Under the pieces are notes generated by a model, which worked only from the letters and a program-made list of their open reading frames with translations, made no database searches and had not been told where the DNA came from. A DNA stretch of 24,651 bases from DASPFV01 sp035620975. Lineage in GTDB: Bacteria > Acidobacteriota > Vicinamibacteria > Vicinamibacterales > 2-12-FULL-66-21. Each line of letters begins with the position of its first letter. The first letter of the stretch is position 1. A program made the position numbers and the translations under genes. Of this stretch, positions 10,536-17,711 are shown one piece after another. Where the stretch lies: the NCBI GenBank assembly GCA_035620975.1, contig DASPFV010000197.1, forward strand, positions 1 through 24,651, in the 5' to 3' direction.

Positions 10536-11507
10536 ATGCGACAGACCGGGACCCCGGCTCAGGCGATCTTCGCCGCCGAGGTCCGGCGCGATCTCAGGCT
10601 CCGCCCGAAGCAGCTGCAGTCGAAATATCTGTACGACGCGCTCGGCTCGAGCCTCTTCGAGGCGATCTGCCGGCTGCCGTGGTACCGGATCACACGGGCC
10701 GAGACGCGCCTCCTCCAGGGCCACGGCGACGCCATCGTGGCGGCGCTCTCGGACGCGGATCCGGCCGCGACGCTCGTCGAGCTCGGGTGCGGGAGCGGCG
10801 AGAAGCTCCTGCTGCTCGCCGAGGCCCTCCAGGCGCGGGGCGCCTCGGCCCGTGTGCACCTGATCGACGTCTCGCCCCAGGCGCTCGAGCAGACGGAGCA
10901 GCGGCTCAACGGGCTCCGCCACTTCTCCGTGGTCGGCCACCAGAGTACATATGAGGAAGGACTGCGGCGTGCCGTCGCGACGAGGGCGGACGCGAGCCCC
11001 ATGCTGGTCCTGCTGCTCGGATCCAACATCGGCAACTTCGACACGCCCGCGGCTGCCGCGTTTTTGACCCGCCTGCGCGGTGCGCTCGCACCGGGCGACC
11101 TGCTCCTCCTGGGTGCCGACCTGACGAAGCCCGAACGCGATCTGCTCCTCGCCTACGACGATCCCCTCGGCGTGACGGCCGCCTTCAATCGGAACCTCCT
11201 CGTCCGAATCAACCGGGAGCTCGGGGCCGACTTCGATCTGGGCGCCTTTGCGCACCGCGTCATCTGGAATCGCACGCACCAGCGTATCGAGATGCACCTG
11301 GTGAGCCTGGCCGATCAGGTCGTTCGCGTGCCGGCGTCGGATTTCGTCGTGCGCTTCGCGGCCGGCGAGTGGATCTGGACCGAGAGCTCGTACAAGTACA
11401 CGCCGGAACAGATCGTCGAGATGGGGGCCGGTTCGGCATTCGCCACGCGCGATCAGTGGATCGATGCGGACGCCCGCTTCGCGTTGACGCTGTTCGTGGC
11501 GATGTAG
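10536..11507 (+). CDS. egtD: L-histidine N-alpha-methyltransferase EgtD
   Basis: A 323-aa SAM-dependent enzyme that trimethylates the alpha-amino group of histidine to give hercynine, the first step of ergothioneine synthesis. The SAM-binding motif VELGCGSGEK is at 81-90. The family signatures LLGSNIGNF (about 160-168), LLGADLTKPE (191-200), YDDPLGVTAAFNRN with INRELGADFD (207-234), and the histidine-binding C-terminal element WTESSYKY (281-288) are all present. Length equals characterised EgtD proteins (about 320). The ATG at 10536 follows AGGAG at a good distance. It lies 40 bp behind the EgtB-like gene on the same strand, so the two probably form one transcript supplying substrate and product. 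Confidence 0.93.
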   Translation: MRQTGTPAQAIFAAEVRRDLRLRPKQLQSKYLYDALGSSLFEAICRLPWYRITRAETRLLQGHGDAIVAALSDADPAATLVELGCGSGEKLLLLAEALQARGASARVHLIDVSPQALEQTEQRLNGLRHFSVVGHQSTYEEGLRRAVATRADASPMLVLLLGSNIGNFDTPAAAAFLTRLRGALAPGDLLLLGADLTKPERDLLLAYDDPLGVTAAFNRNLLVRINRELGADFDLGAFAHRVIWNRTHQRIEMHLVSLADQVVRVPASDFVVRFAAGEWIWTESSYKYTPEQIVEMGAGSAFATRDQWIDADARFALTLFVAM

Positions 11508-11611
11508 CACGCCGGGTCCGTGTGCCTTGCACAGTTCGGCACCCTGGCGGCCGCCCGGGGAGTTTCGGATCACAAGTACAGATTCGTGTCCGGCGATGAG
11601 GTCGTGCGCCG

Positions 11612-11617
11612 TAGAAT
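11612..11617 (+). promoter_or_regulatory. Possible -10 box for the sugar dehydrogenase gene
   Basis: TAGAAT lies 49 nt before the ATG at 11667, in the 159-bp gap after egtD. No -35 consensus is visible at the right distance. The rest of this gap shows no gene. Confidence 0.3.
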
Positions 11618-11666
11618 AGTGCTGATCCGGCGGCACACGCTTTGCGAGGTCTGCCGTGCTGCGGCG

Positions 11667-12926
11667 ATGCGACGGTCCCTTCTCACGAGTATCGGGTTGC
11701 TCCTCCTGGCCGCGGCGCCGGCCGGCGCGCAGTTGCGGACTGTGACCTACGCGACCGGCTTCTCGGCGCCCGTGGCGTTCGCGCAGGATCCTTCCGACCC
11801 GGCCATTCAGTACGTCGCCGAGCAGGGCGGCGTGATTCGCGTGATCCGCAGCGGCGTCGTCGAAGCCACGCCTTTTCTGAACCTCTCGGCCGTCGTCGTG
11901 AGCGGCGGCGAAACGGGCCTGCTCGGCCTGGCGTTCCCGCCCGATTACGCGAGCAGCGGGCGCTTCTACGTGAACTTCACGCGGCGGCTGACCGCGCAGG
12001 AGAGCGCCGGCGTGACGGAGACCACGCCCACCGACCTGGCCACCGTCGTTGCGCGGTTCACCCGGTCCGCGAACCGGCTCGTGGCCGACCCGGCGAGCCG
12101 GCGGGACCTGGGCTGGTCGACGGGGAAACGGTTCATCCCGCAGCCGTATACGAACCACAACGCCGGGTGCCTGGAGTTCGGCCCGGACGGCTACCTGTAT
12201 ATCGCGCTCGGAGACGGCGGCAGCGGGAACGATCCCCAGAACTACGCGCAGAACACGTCGAGTCTGCTCGGCAAGATCCTGCGCGTGGACGTGAACGTCG
12301 CCGATGCGCATCCCGCGGGTTTCGTCGTGCCGGCGGGCAACGCCGGGCTGCCGCGGCCGGAGATCTGGAGCCTGGGCCTCCGCAACCCGTGGAAGTTCAG
12401 CTTCGACGATCCACGGCGGGGCGGGAACGGCGCCATGCTGATTGCCGACGTCGGCCAGGGCGCGATCGAGGAAGTCGACTACGAGCCGGCTGGCGCTCCG
12501 GGGCGGAATTACGGTTGGCGGAACTACGAGGGGACGCGGCTCAACGTCAACTCGCCCCCGCTCGCCTCGACCCCGGTTTTTCCCGTACACGAGTACGGGC
12601 GGACGGAGGGGCGATCGATCAGCGGAGGATACGTCTATCGGGGCAGCAGTGCGGCCTATCGTGGACGCTACTTCTTCGCCGACTACGTGACGCAGCGCGT
12701 CTGGTCGCTGGGCCTGATGATCAGTGCCTCGGGCGAGGCCACCGGCGCCGGCATTCAGGATCACACGGCGGAGCTGGGTGGCTCTGCCGTCCTGGGCAAC
12801 GTGAGCGGCTTCGGCGTGGACGCGAACGGGGAGCTCTACGTCATCAATCACACTGGCGGCCGGATTCTGCGTATCCTCGTCCCGACGCCGCCCACCGCGC
12901 CGACGAACCTCCGGATCATCCGCTGA
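11667..12926 (+). CDS. Secreted PQQ-type glucose/sorbosone dehydrogenase-like protein
   Basis: A 419-aa protein of the glucose/sorbosone dehydrogenase (GSDH) beta-propeller family, which oxidises aldoses in the periplasm using PQQ. A Sec signal peptide (residues 1-21, A-G-A|Q) is present. Family motifs follow in order: GETGLLGLAFPPDY (81-94), YTNHNAG with the putative catalytic His164, FGPDGYLYIALGDGGSGNDP with a calcium-loop-like segment (171-190), EIWSLGLRNPWKFSFD (232-247), IADVGQGAIEEVDY, NYGWRNYEG and GGYVYRG. The last residues PTAPTNLRIIR look like the linker and first strand that normally open a fibronectin type III domain, yet the protein ends there. Many members of this family have no proven sugar substrate, so the activity is inferred. 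Its 3' end overlaps the convergent WYL gene by 11 bp. Confidence 0.85.
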   Translation: MRRSLLTSIGLLLLAAAPAGAQLRTVTYATGFSAPVAFAQDPSDPAIQYVAEQGGVIRVIRSGVVEATPFLNLSAVVVSGGETGLLGLAFPPDYASSGRFYVNFTRRLTAQESAGVTETTPTDLATVVARFTRSANRLVADPASRRDLGWSTGKRFIPQPYTNHNAGCLEFGPDGYLYIALGDGGSGNDPQNYAQNTSSLLGKILRVDVNVADAHPAGFVVPAGNAGLPRPEIWSLGLRNPWKFSFDDPRRGGNGAMLIADVGQGAIEEVDYEPAGAPGRNYGWRNYEGTRLNVNSPPLASTPVFPVHEYGRTEGRSISGGYVYRGSSAAYRGRYFFADYVTQRVWSLGLMISASGEATGAGIQDHTAELGGSAVLGNVSGFGVDANGELYVINHTGGRILRILVPTPPTAPTNLRIIR

Positions 12927-13956
12927 GCGGCTCGACTCCCGGGCTGTACTGCGCGCACGCCCGTTCGAGCTCGCGGGCAATCTCCGCGGCCAGCTGCGGT
13001 GGAGCCGTCACACGGACGAGCGGCCCGAACCCGAGTATCCAGCTTCGGAGCGCCCGGTCGTTCGAGACGTCGAGCGTCAGCACGGCGCCCCCATCCGCGC
13101 GCTCGCGGACGACCTGCGAGGTGTGCCAGACGCGGCTCCTGACGTGCCGCGCGACCTGCGGATCGAACTCCAGCTCCACACGCTCGGGCGGCGTGCCCTG
13201 GTGTACGCCGAGCGAATGGGCGAAGGCGTCCTCATCCAGGTCGGCTGGCTCGAAGCGCTCCTCCGTCATCGAGACGGCGGCGATGCGATCGACGGCGAAC
13301 GTGCGGACCTGGTCGTACTCGGGCACGAACGCGACCAGGTAGAGACCGCCGTGCGCGAAGACGAGCCGGTAGGGCTCGAGATCGTATGACTTCTCGCGGT
13401 TGCTCGAGAACGAGTGATAACGCACCACCACACGCCGATGGTGCAGGGTGGCGTCGAGCAGCTGCGCGACGCGGGTGCGCTCGGCGGCGGCCTGCTTCGG
13501 ATCGGTGTCGGCCATCTCCGCAGCACCGGCCGGGCGCGACCCGGGCTCGGGCTTCGTCTGGATTGCGAGCGGGAGGCGATCGAGGAACTGCCGCATGCCC
13601 GGCGTGAGGGCAGAGGCCAGCTTGTCGAAGGCGCTCTGCACGTCGTGGCGGAAGGGCGTCGCTGCCAGGCACTCTACGAGCGAGCGGCTGAAATAGAGCG
13701 CGCTCAGCTCGGCCAGCGTGAACCCGGTGTCGTCCAGCCGCCGGAACGCCTTCTGCTCGAGGCGCCAGTACCGCTTCCCCTCCTCGACCTCGTCGAACAG
13801 CGGAAACCCCGCTGCCTGAAGGGCGTCGAGGTCCCGCCGGATGGTCCGGGTGGAGACCTGGGTGCGGTGTGCCAGGTCATCGATCGTCAGCCGGCGGGAC
13901 GCCTCGAGGTCGCGCAGGATGGACCACTGGCGGATGACTTCTGCGTTCCGCGGCAT
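12916..13956 (-). CDS. HTH-WYL transcriptional regulator (YafY/DeoR-like)
   Basis: A 346-aa predicted DNA-binding regulator. The N-terminal winged helix (about 8-62, with LTIDDLAHRTQVSTRTIRRD as the recognition region) is followed by a linker, a WYL domain (about 155-235) and a C-terminal WCX-like extension. The eponymous motif reads L205-Y206-L207 inside GGLYLVAF, so Trp is replaced by Leu; the downstream Arg-rich FAVDRI part is normal. WYL domains sense ligands such as oligonucleotides or nucleotides, and some WYL regulators control phage-defence or DNA-damage genes. I chose the ATG at 13956 because a GGGGAAGAG lies upstream; an ATG at 13995 would add 13 residues. It is divergent from two tiny genes across a 75-bp gap with an inverted repeat, which suggests direct control of itself and of them. 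Confidence 0.88.
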   Translation of the reverse strand: MPRNAEVIRQWSILRDLEASRRLTIDDLAHRTQVSTRTIRRDLDALQAAGFPLFDEVEEGKRYWRLEQKAFRRLDDTGFTLAELSALYFSRSLVECLAATPFRHDVQSAFDKLASALTPGMRQFLDRLPLAIQTKPEPGSRPAGAAEMADTDPKQAAAERTRVAQLLDATLHHRRVVVRYHSFSSNREKSYDLEPYRLVFAHGGLYLVAFVPEYDQVRTFAVDRIAAVSMTEERFEPADLDEDAFAHSLGVHQGTPPERVELEFDPQVARHVRSRVWHTSQVVRERADGGAVLTLDVSNDRALRSWILGFGPLVRVTAPPQLAAEIARELERACAQYSPGVEPLSG

Positions 13957-13977
13957 CTTCACTCTTCCCCTTTCCCC

Positions 13978-13996
13978 TGTGACCTTCCCTGTCACA
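13978..13996. promoter_or_regulatory. Candidate operator between the WYL gene and the small-gene pair
   Basis: TGTGAC (13978-13983) and GTCACA (13991-13996) are perfect reverse complements separated by 7 bp. The repeat sits 21 bp from the WYL start and 35 bp from the first small gene. A TACACT hexamer at 14006-14011 could be the -10 box for the small genes, placing the repeat where a bound regulator would block or recruit polymerase. The arm-to-arm spacing does not match a CRP site. Binding by the WYL protein is inference. Confidence 0.55.
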
Positions 13997-14031
13997 CCCG
14001 CCTTCTACACTGGGCTCACGGGGAAGGAGCC

Positions 14032-14262
14032 ATGACCATGCGCCGGTTCGAGGGGGCCACGGCCCGACAGCTCGATTTCGGGGAGATCACGACCACCGCC
14101 ACGCTGGGCGCGCGGGCCAGGGGGAATCCCGGTCTTCGGCTGGCCGGCCCGGCCGCGGCTGGCCCCGGGCCTGACAAGTACCGCCTGATCGAGCAGCGCC
14201 GCCGCCGCGCGCAGATCCGGGCCCGGCACCTGCTTGATCTCGTGGAGGGTTCCGATGCGTAA
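14032..14262 (+). CDS. Small basic protein of unknown function (76 aa)
   Basis: A 76-aa reading frame opening with M-T-M-R-R-F-E-G behind a GGGAAGGAGC ribosome binding site that ends one base before the ATG. The middle is Gly/Ala/Pro-rich, and the C-terminal third (from DKYRLIEQRRRRAQIRARHLLDLVE) is a likely basic amphipathic helix. There is no signal peptide or membrane segment. The next gene starts 8 nt before its stop, so the two are probably translated together. I do not recognise the family. The divergent WYL regulator and the inverted repeat between them suggest regulated expression. The good ribosome binding site and overlap support it being real; it could still be a leader for the next gene. 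Confidence 0.6.
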   Translation: MTMRRFEGATARQLDFGEITTTATLGARARGNPGLRLAGPAAAGPGPDKYRLIEQRRRRAQIRARHLLDLVEGSDA

Positions 14263-14464
14263 AGCGGCCGATCACATCTGCATCCGTCACGCGATCTGCT
14301 TCCAGTGCTTCCGGGCCGGTGCCGAGCGGACGCGGGCGCGCCGGGAGGCCTGGGCCCAGCGAGCGCTGCCGTTCGAGCAGCCCTCGGCCGAGCTCACCGC
14401 GCGCGAGGTGGCCCACCGGCGCCGGATGCTGGAGCACCTGGCCAACGCCGCCCGCCGCGCTTGA
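14255..14464 (+). CDS. Small Cys/His-cluster protein (69 aa), possible zinc-binding
   Basis: A 69-aa protein whose first 20 residues contain His7, Cys9, His12, Cys15 and Cys18, a C-x2-H-x2-C-x2-C cluster that could bind zinc. The rest is charged and helical, with RTRARREAWAQRALPFE and AREVAHRRRMLEHL. The ATG at 14255 overlaps the upstream gene's last codons (ATGCGTAA), with GGAGGG just before it, so translational coupling is likely. I do not recognise a named family. Size, charge and the cluster suggest a nucleic-acid- or protein-binding factor; this is inference. It belongs to the small module facing the WYL regulator. Confidence 0.7.
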   Translation: MRKAADHICIRHAICFQCFRAGAERTRARREAWAQRALPFEQPSAELTAREVAHRRRMLEHLANAARRA

Positions 14465-14469
14465 CCACT

Positions 14470-14497
14470 TGAGCCCTGAGCCCTGAGCCCTGAGCCC
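14470..14497. repeat. Perfect heptad repeat (TGAGCCC)4
   Basis: Four exact tandem copies of TGAGCCC begin 6 bp after the stop of the 69-aa gene and end 8 bp before the DUF2207 stop on the other strand. This is the cleanest of the heptad arrays found between genes in the window. Confidence 0.9.
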
Positions 14498-14504
14498 CGC
14501 CAGG

Positions 14505-16223
14505 CTACCCCGCCCCCGACGCCCCGCCGCCGGCCGCGCCGCCAGCGGCGCCGGCCCCGCCGCCGCTGCTGCTCGCGCCCCAGACGGCCACGAACGCGGG
14601 GAACCCCCCGTCGTCCGCGGACGATACCGACTGGAACCAGGGCGGGGCGGCCGCCGGCTGGTGCTTGAGGAACTTCGACCAGGCGGACGCCAGACCGAGC
14701 GCGATGGCGATGCCCAGCAGGCTCGTGCTGATATCCGGCGCGGCGCGGACTCTGCTGTGCGCCACGTCCTTGAGATGCCGCCCGAATTCCCGCCAGGCTT
14801 CGGCATGGTGAAGGCCTTCATCCGAGAGCGGAGTCGTGGCGCCCTGCACGATGAAGCCAATCACGGCTGCGGCTACCAGCGCGCCCGGTACGAAGAGCGG
14901 CCAGGGCCCGAACCGGGGCACCAGGAGGCCGGCGGCCAGCAGCCCAGCGGAGGCAGTCACGAGCATGGCGAGGGAGACGCGGCCGTATCGATCCTTGATC
15001 CGCTGACGGTCCTCGTGGATGAGGCCTCGGGCGGTCAGCTCGCGTCGCACGTCCGCGCGGAAGCGGCGGAATCGCCTGGTAATCCGGCTCCTCGCCTTCG
15101 ACAGCGTGACCTGCTCGGGGTCGTCCGACATCCGATCGAACACCGTGTCCAGCAGTCCCTCCTCGTGGGGGGCCAGCGGGCCGGTGTTCCGCAGGCGGCG
15201 GAGCGTGAAGCGCCGCTGCCTCAGGGTCCCCTTGGGCTCCTCTGTAATAGCCAGCTGGCGGCGATCGGCCAGGCCAACGAGCGCAGCCATCGCGTGCTCG
15301 AGTTGTACGCGTCCGTTGGCGGCCAACGCGCCGGCGAGCGCTGGCTGCAGATCGTCGGGCGGTTCGAATACGGGGGCCGTCCGCACGCGGCGGTCTGGTG
15401 CCGGATACTGTTGCCGTAGCGCGAACAGCCATACGAGCCCCGCGACGAAAACCAGGCCTCCGGCGGCCATCCAGCTCGGGCCCAGCGCTGCCTGGCGGGC
15501 CTGTTTCTGCTGCCAGAGGGGTGCCTGGGCGATGACGCTGCCGGCTTCGAAGGGCACACGCAGCTCGAGCCAGCCGTTTCGCCGGATGGCGGCGGTCGAC
15601 ACGCGAATCCGGTTGTCCTGCACGTCGATCGCCGGGTCCGGGGCCCGGCGGGTCTCGACCCGCGGTTCTCCGACGCGCACGCCGGGATGTTCGACCACGA
15701 TGGTGCTGGCATGGATGGCGTAGGCGTGCTCGGACGGCAGCGCCCTCCACCAGAGAAGATCCACCCCCCCTTCACGATGGACAGTGCCCCTGGCGAGATA
15801 GGTGACCGTGAAGGTGTGCGAAGACGACGAGGTCGGGTCGAAACGCCACTGCACGCGCACGCGCGATCGCCTGGTGACCTCGACCTGGCCCCGGCCGGTT
15901 CCGAACGCGAGCGCGCGGCCGTCCATGCTGGCGCCGAGCACGTCGATGCCGTCCGTCCGCCGCGTCGGGATCTCGCGGAAGACGTGCTCGAACGTCCCCG
16001 TCTCGAAGCGAAAGACGACGGTCTCGCTCACCTCGATGTCGCCGCCGGGTCGCACGCGGATGGTGCTGTCGAACCGTTCGGCACTGTATGTCTTGGCCGC
16101 GGCTGGGGCCGCGGCCCAGACGAGCAGCGCGGCGATCAGCAGCGTGCCCGGGGCGATCCCCGGACGGGGACGCGCGCAAACCTGAGCCCGGCGCGAATCG
16201 GTGTGTGCGCGTGACATCGACAT
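14505..16223 (-). CDS. DUF2207-family membrane protein
   Basis: A 572-aa predicted envelope protein. A signal peptide or first membrane segment (about 26-44, ending APAAAK) leads into an extracytoplasmic beta-rich DUF2207 domain (about 45-235; YSAERFDSTIRVRPGGDIEVSETVVFRF begins at residue 46). A membrane helix follows (about 245-265), then a cytoplasmic region with two more helices near 420-465. The tail is nearly all Gly, Ala and Ser, as is common in this family. The function of DUF2207 proteins is unknown. The start M-S-M-S is preceded by AGGGAAA. The gene is divergent from trkA across 135 bp. A broken second copy of its 5' part, also opening M-S-M, lies at 19318-19618. Confidence 0.85.
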   Translation of the reverse strand: MSMSRAHTDSRRAQVCARPRPGIAPGTLLIAALLVWAAAPAAAKTYSAERFDSTIRVRPGGDIEVSETVVFRFETGTFEHVFREIPTRRTDGIDVLGASMDGRALAFGTGRGQVEVTRRSRVRVQWRFDPTSSSSHTFTVTYLARGTVHREGGVDLLWWRALPSEHAYAIHASTIVVEHPGVRVGEPRVETRRAPDPAIDVQDNRIRVSTAAIRRNGWLELRVPFEAGSVIAQAPLWQQKQARQAALGPSWMAAGGLVFVAGLVWLFALRQQYPAPDRRVRTAPVFEPPDDLQPALAGALAANGRVQLEHAMAALVGLADRRQLAITEEPKGTLRQRRFTLRRLRNTGPLAPHEEGLLDTVFDRMSDDPEQVTLSKARSRITRRFRRFRADVRRELTARGLIHEDRQRIKDRYGRVSLAMLVTASAGLLAAGLLVPRFGPWPLFVPGALVAAAVIGFIVQGATTPLSDEGLHHAEAWREFGRHLKDVAHSRVRAAPDISTSLLGIAIALGLASAWSKFLKHQPAAAPPWFQSVSSADDGGFPAFVAVWGASSSGGGAGAAGGAAGGGASGAG

Positions 16224-16358
16224 CGCTCGTTTCCCTGATTCCTGTCGATTTTACCCTCGACACGCCCGTGATCCCCGTTACGGCCGCAGGCTGCCTGACC
16301 GGCCGGGGGAGGGCCTGGGGCCTTGGCGCTTCGCCGTCGTTTCGGCGATGCTACGGGC

Positions 16359-17705
16359 GTGCGGATTATCATCACCGGCGGCGGCGAAGTCGGCTATGCG
16401 CTGGCGCGAGCGCTGGCGACCGATCACGAGATCTTCGTCATTGATCACAGCCCCGAGGTTGCCGACCGGTTCGCTGCGCTCGACATCGGCTTCATCCATG
16501 GCAGCGCCACCAGCGCGGACGTGCTGCGCCGGGCTCACGTCGACCGCGCGGATCTCCTGATTGCCTGCACCGGCCTGGACGAGGTCAACTTCGTATCCTG
16601 CGCGATCGCACACCGATCGGGCCTTCCACGCACGATCTGCTTCGTCTCCCGCGACGATTTCCTGCGCGAGGAGGGCGACGACAGCATGCGTGCGCACTTC
16701 GGGATCGAGCGGGTCGTCTGGCCGGAGGCGCAGCTTGCCGAGGACATCGAGCGGATCATCGCCGCGCCCGGGGCGATCGATGCGGAAGTCTTCTCGGGCG
16801 GTCGGATCCGGCTGCTGGAGTACCGGCTGCAGTCCGGCTCTCCCCTGACGGCCGGGCCCCTCGCGGCGCTGAACGTGCCGCGTCGCGCGCTGATCGTGGC
16901 TGTCAAGCACCGGGAGGCGTTTCAGATCCCGCGCGGCGACACGCGTCTCGCCGCAGGAGACAAGATCGTCGTGATGGGCACGCCGGACGCGCTGCGGGCG
17001 CTCCAGCCGCTCATCGACCCCTCGGCTGCGCCGGCGGCCCGCCGCCAGGTCGTCACGATCATCGGCGGTGGAGACGTCGGCTTCCGGCTGGCCCAGCGGC
17101 TCGACAGTTCTTCCGACTGCGACGTGCGGATCTTCGAGAAGGAGCGCCGGCGGGGGGAGCTGCTCGCCGCGACCCTGCGGCGCGCGCTCGTCCTGCATGG
17201 GGACGGAACCGATCTGGAGCTGCTGGAAGGGGAGGAGATCGGGCGCAGCGACGTGCTCGTCTCGGTGATCGACAACGACGAGCGGAACCTGCTTGCGTCC
17301 CTGCTCGCGCGGCAGCTCGGCGTCCGCAAGATCATCACGCGCGTCAGCCGGCCCGCCAACCTTCGTCTGTTCGAGCGGGTCGGCATCGATGTCGCGCTGT
17401 CCGCACGCGGCGCCGCCGTCGCGTCGGTCGTCCATCAGATTCAGGGTGGGCGGGCGAACCTGCTGGCCGTGCTGGAAGAGGGTCAAGCCACCATCGTAGA
17501 GCTGGTCGTGCCACCAGGGTACAGGCCGCGGTCGCTGCAGGAACTCGATGCTCCGCCACAGTCCATCGTGGGGGCGATTCTGCGTGGCGACGAGGTGATC
17601 ATCCCCCGCGGGGCCGATCAGATCCGCCCGCTCGATCGGCTGCTGGTGTTCGCCACGTCGGACTCGGTCGCCCGCATTCGTGACTTCTTCGCGACGGCGC
17701 ACTGA
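16359..17705 (+). CDS. trkA: Trk potassium uptake regulatory subunit TrkA
   Basis: A 448-aa cytoplasmic NAD(H)-binding subunit that gates the TrkH potassium channel. It has the tandem RCK architecture: first Rossmann motif GGGEVG at residues 7-12 with acidic Asp29 ending the next strand, an RCK_C domain (about 145-220), a second Rossmann motif GGGDVG at about 236-241, and a second RCK_C domain at the end. Length matches E. coli TrkA (458). I chose the GTG at 16359 because the Rossmann strand VRIIITGGG starts there; an upstream TTG at 16323 would add 12 unrelated residues. No Shine-Dalgarno sequence is visible. trkH begins 6 nt after its stop. Confidence 0.94.
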   Translation: MRIIITGGGEVGYALARALATDHEIFVIDHSPEVADRFAALDIGFIHGSATSADVLRRAHVDRADLLIACTGLDEVNFVSCAIAHRSGLPRTICFVSRDDFLREEGDDSMRAHFGIERVVWPEAQLAEDIERIIAAPGAIDAEVFSGGRIRLLEYRLQSGSPLTAGPLAALNVPRRALIVAVKHREAFQIPRGDTRLAAGDKIVVMGTPDALRALQPLIDPSAAPAARRQVVTIIGGGDVGFRLAQRLDSSSDCDVRIFEKERRRGELLAATLRRALVLHGDGTDLELLEGEEIGRSDVLVSVIDNDERNLLASLLARQLGVRKIITRVSRPANLRLFERVGIDVALSARGAAVASVVHQIQGGRANLLAVLEEGQATIVELVVPPGYRPRSLQELDAPPQSIVGAILRGDEVIIPRGADQIRPLDRLLVFATSDSVARIRDFFATAH

Positions 17706-17711
17706 CCTCCC

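Noticed and set aside
9858..12980. 1040-codon minus-strand open frame across egtB, egtD and the dehydrogenase gene
   Set aside because: It is a GC-driven antisense frame with no domain and runs through three well-supported plus-strand genes.
13978..13996. CRP/FNR-type binding site
   Set aside because: The half-sites resemble TGTGA/TCACA but are 9 bp apart instead of the 6 bp of CRP sites; a local WYL operator is the simpler reading.
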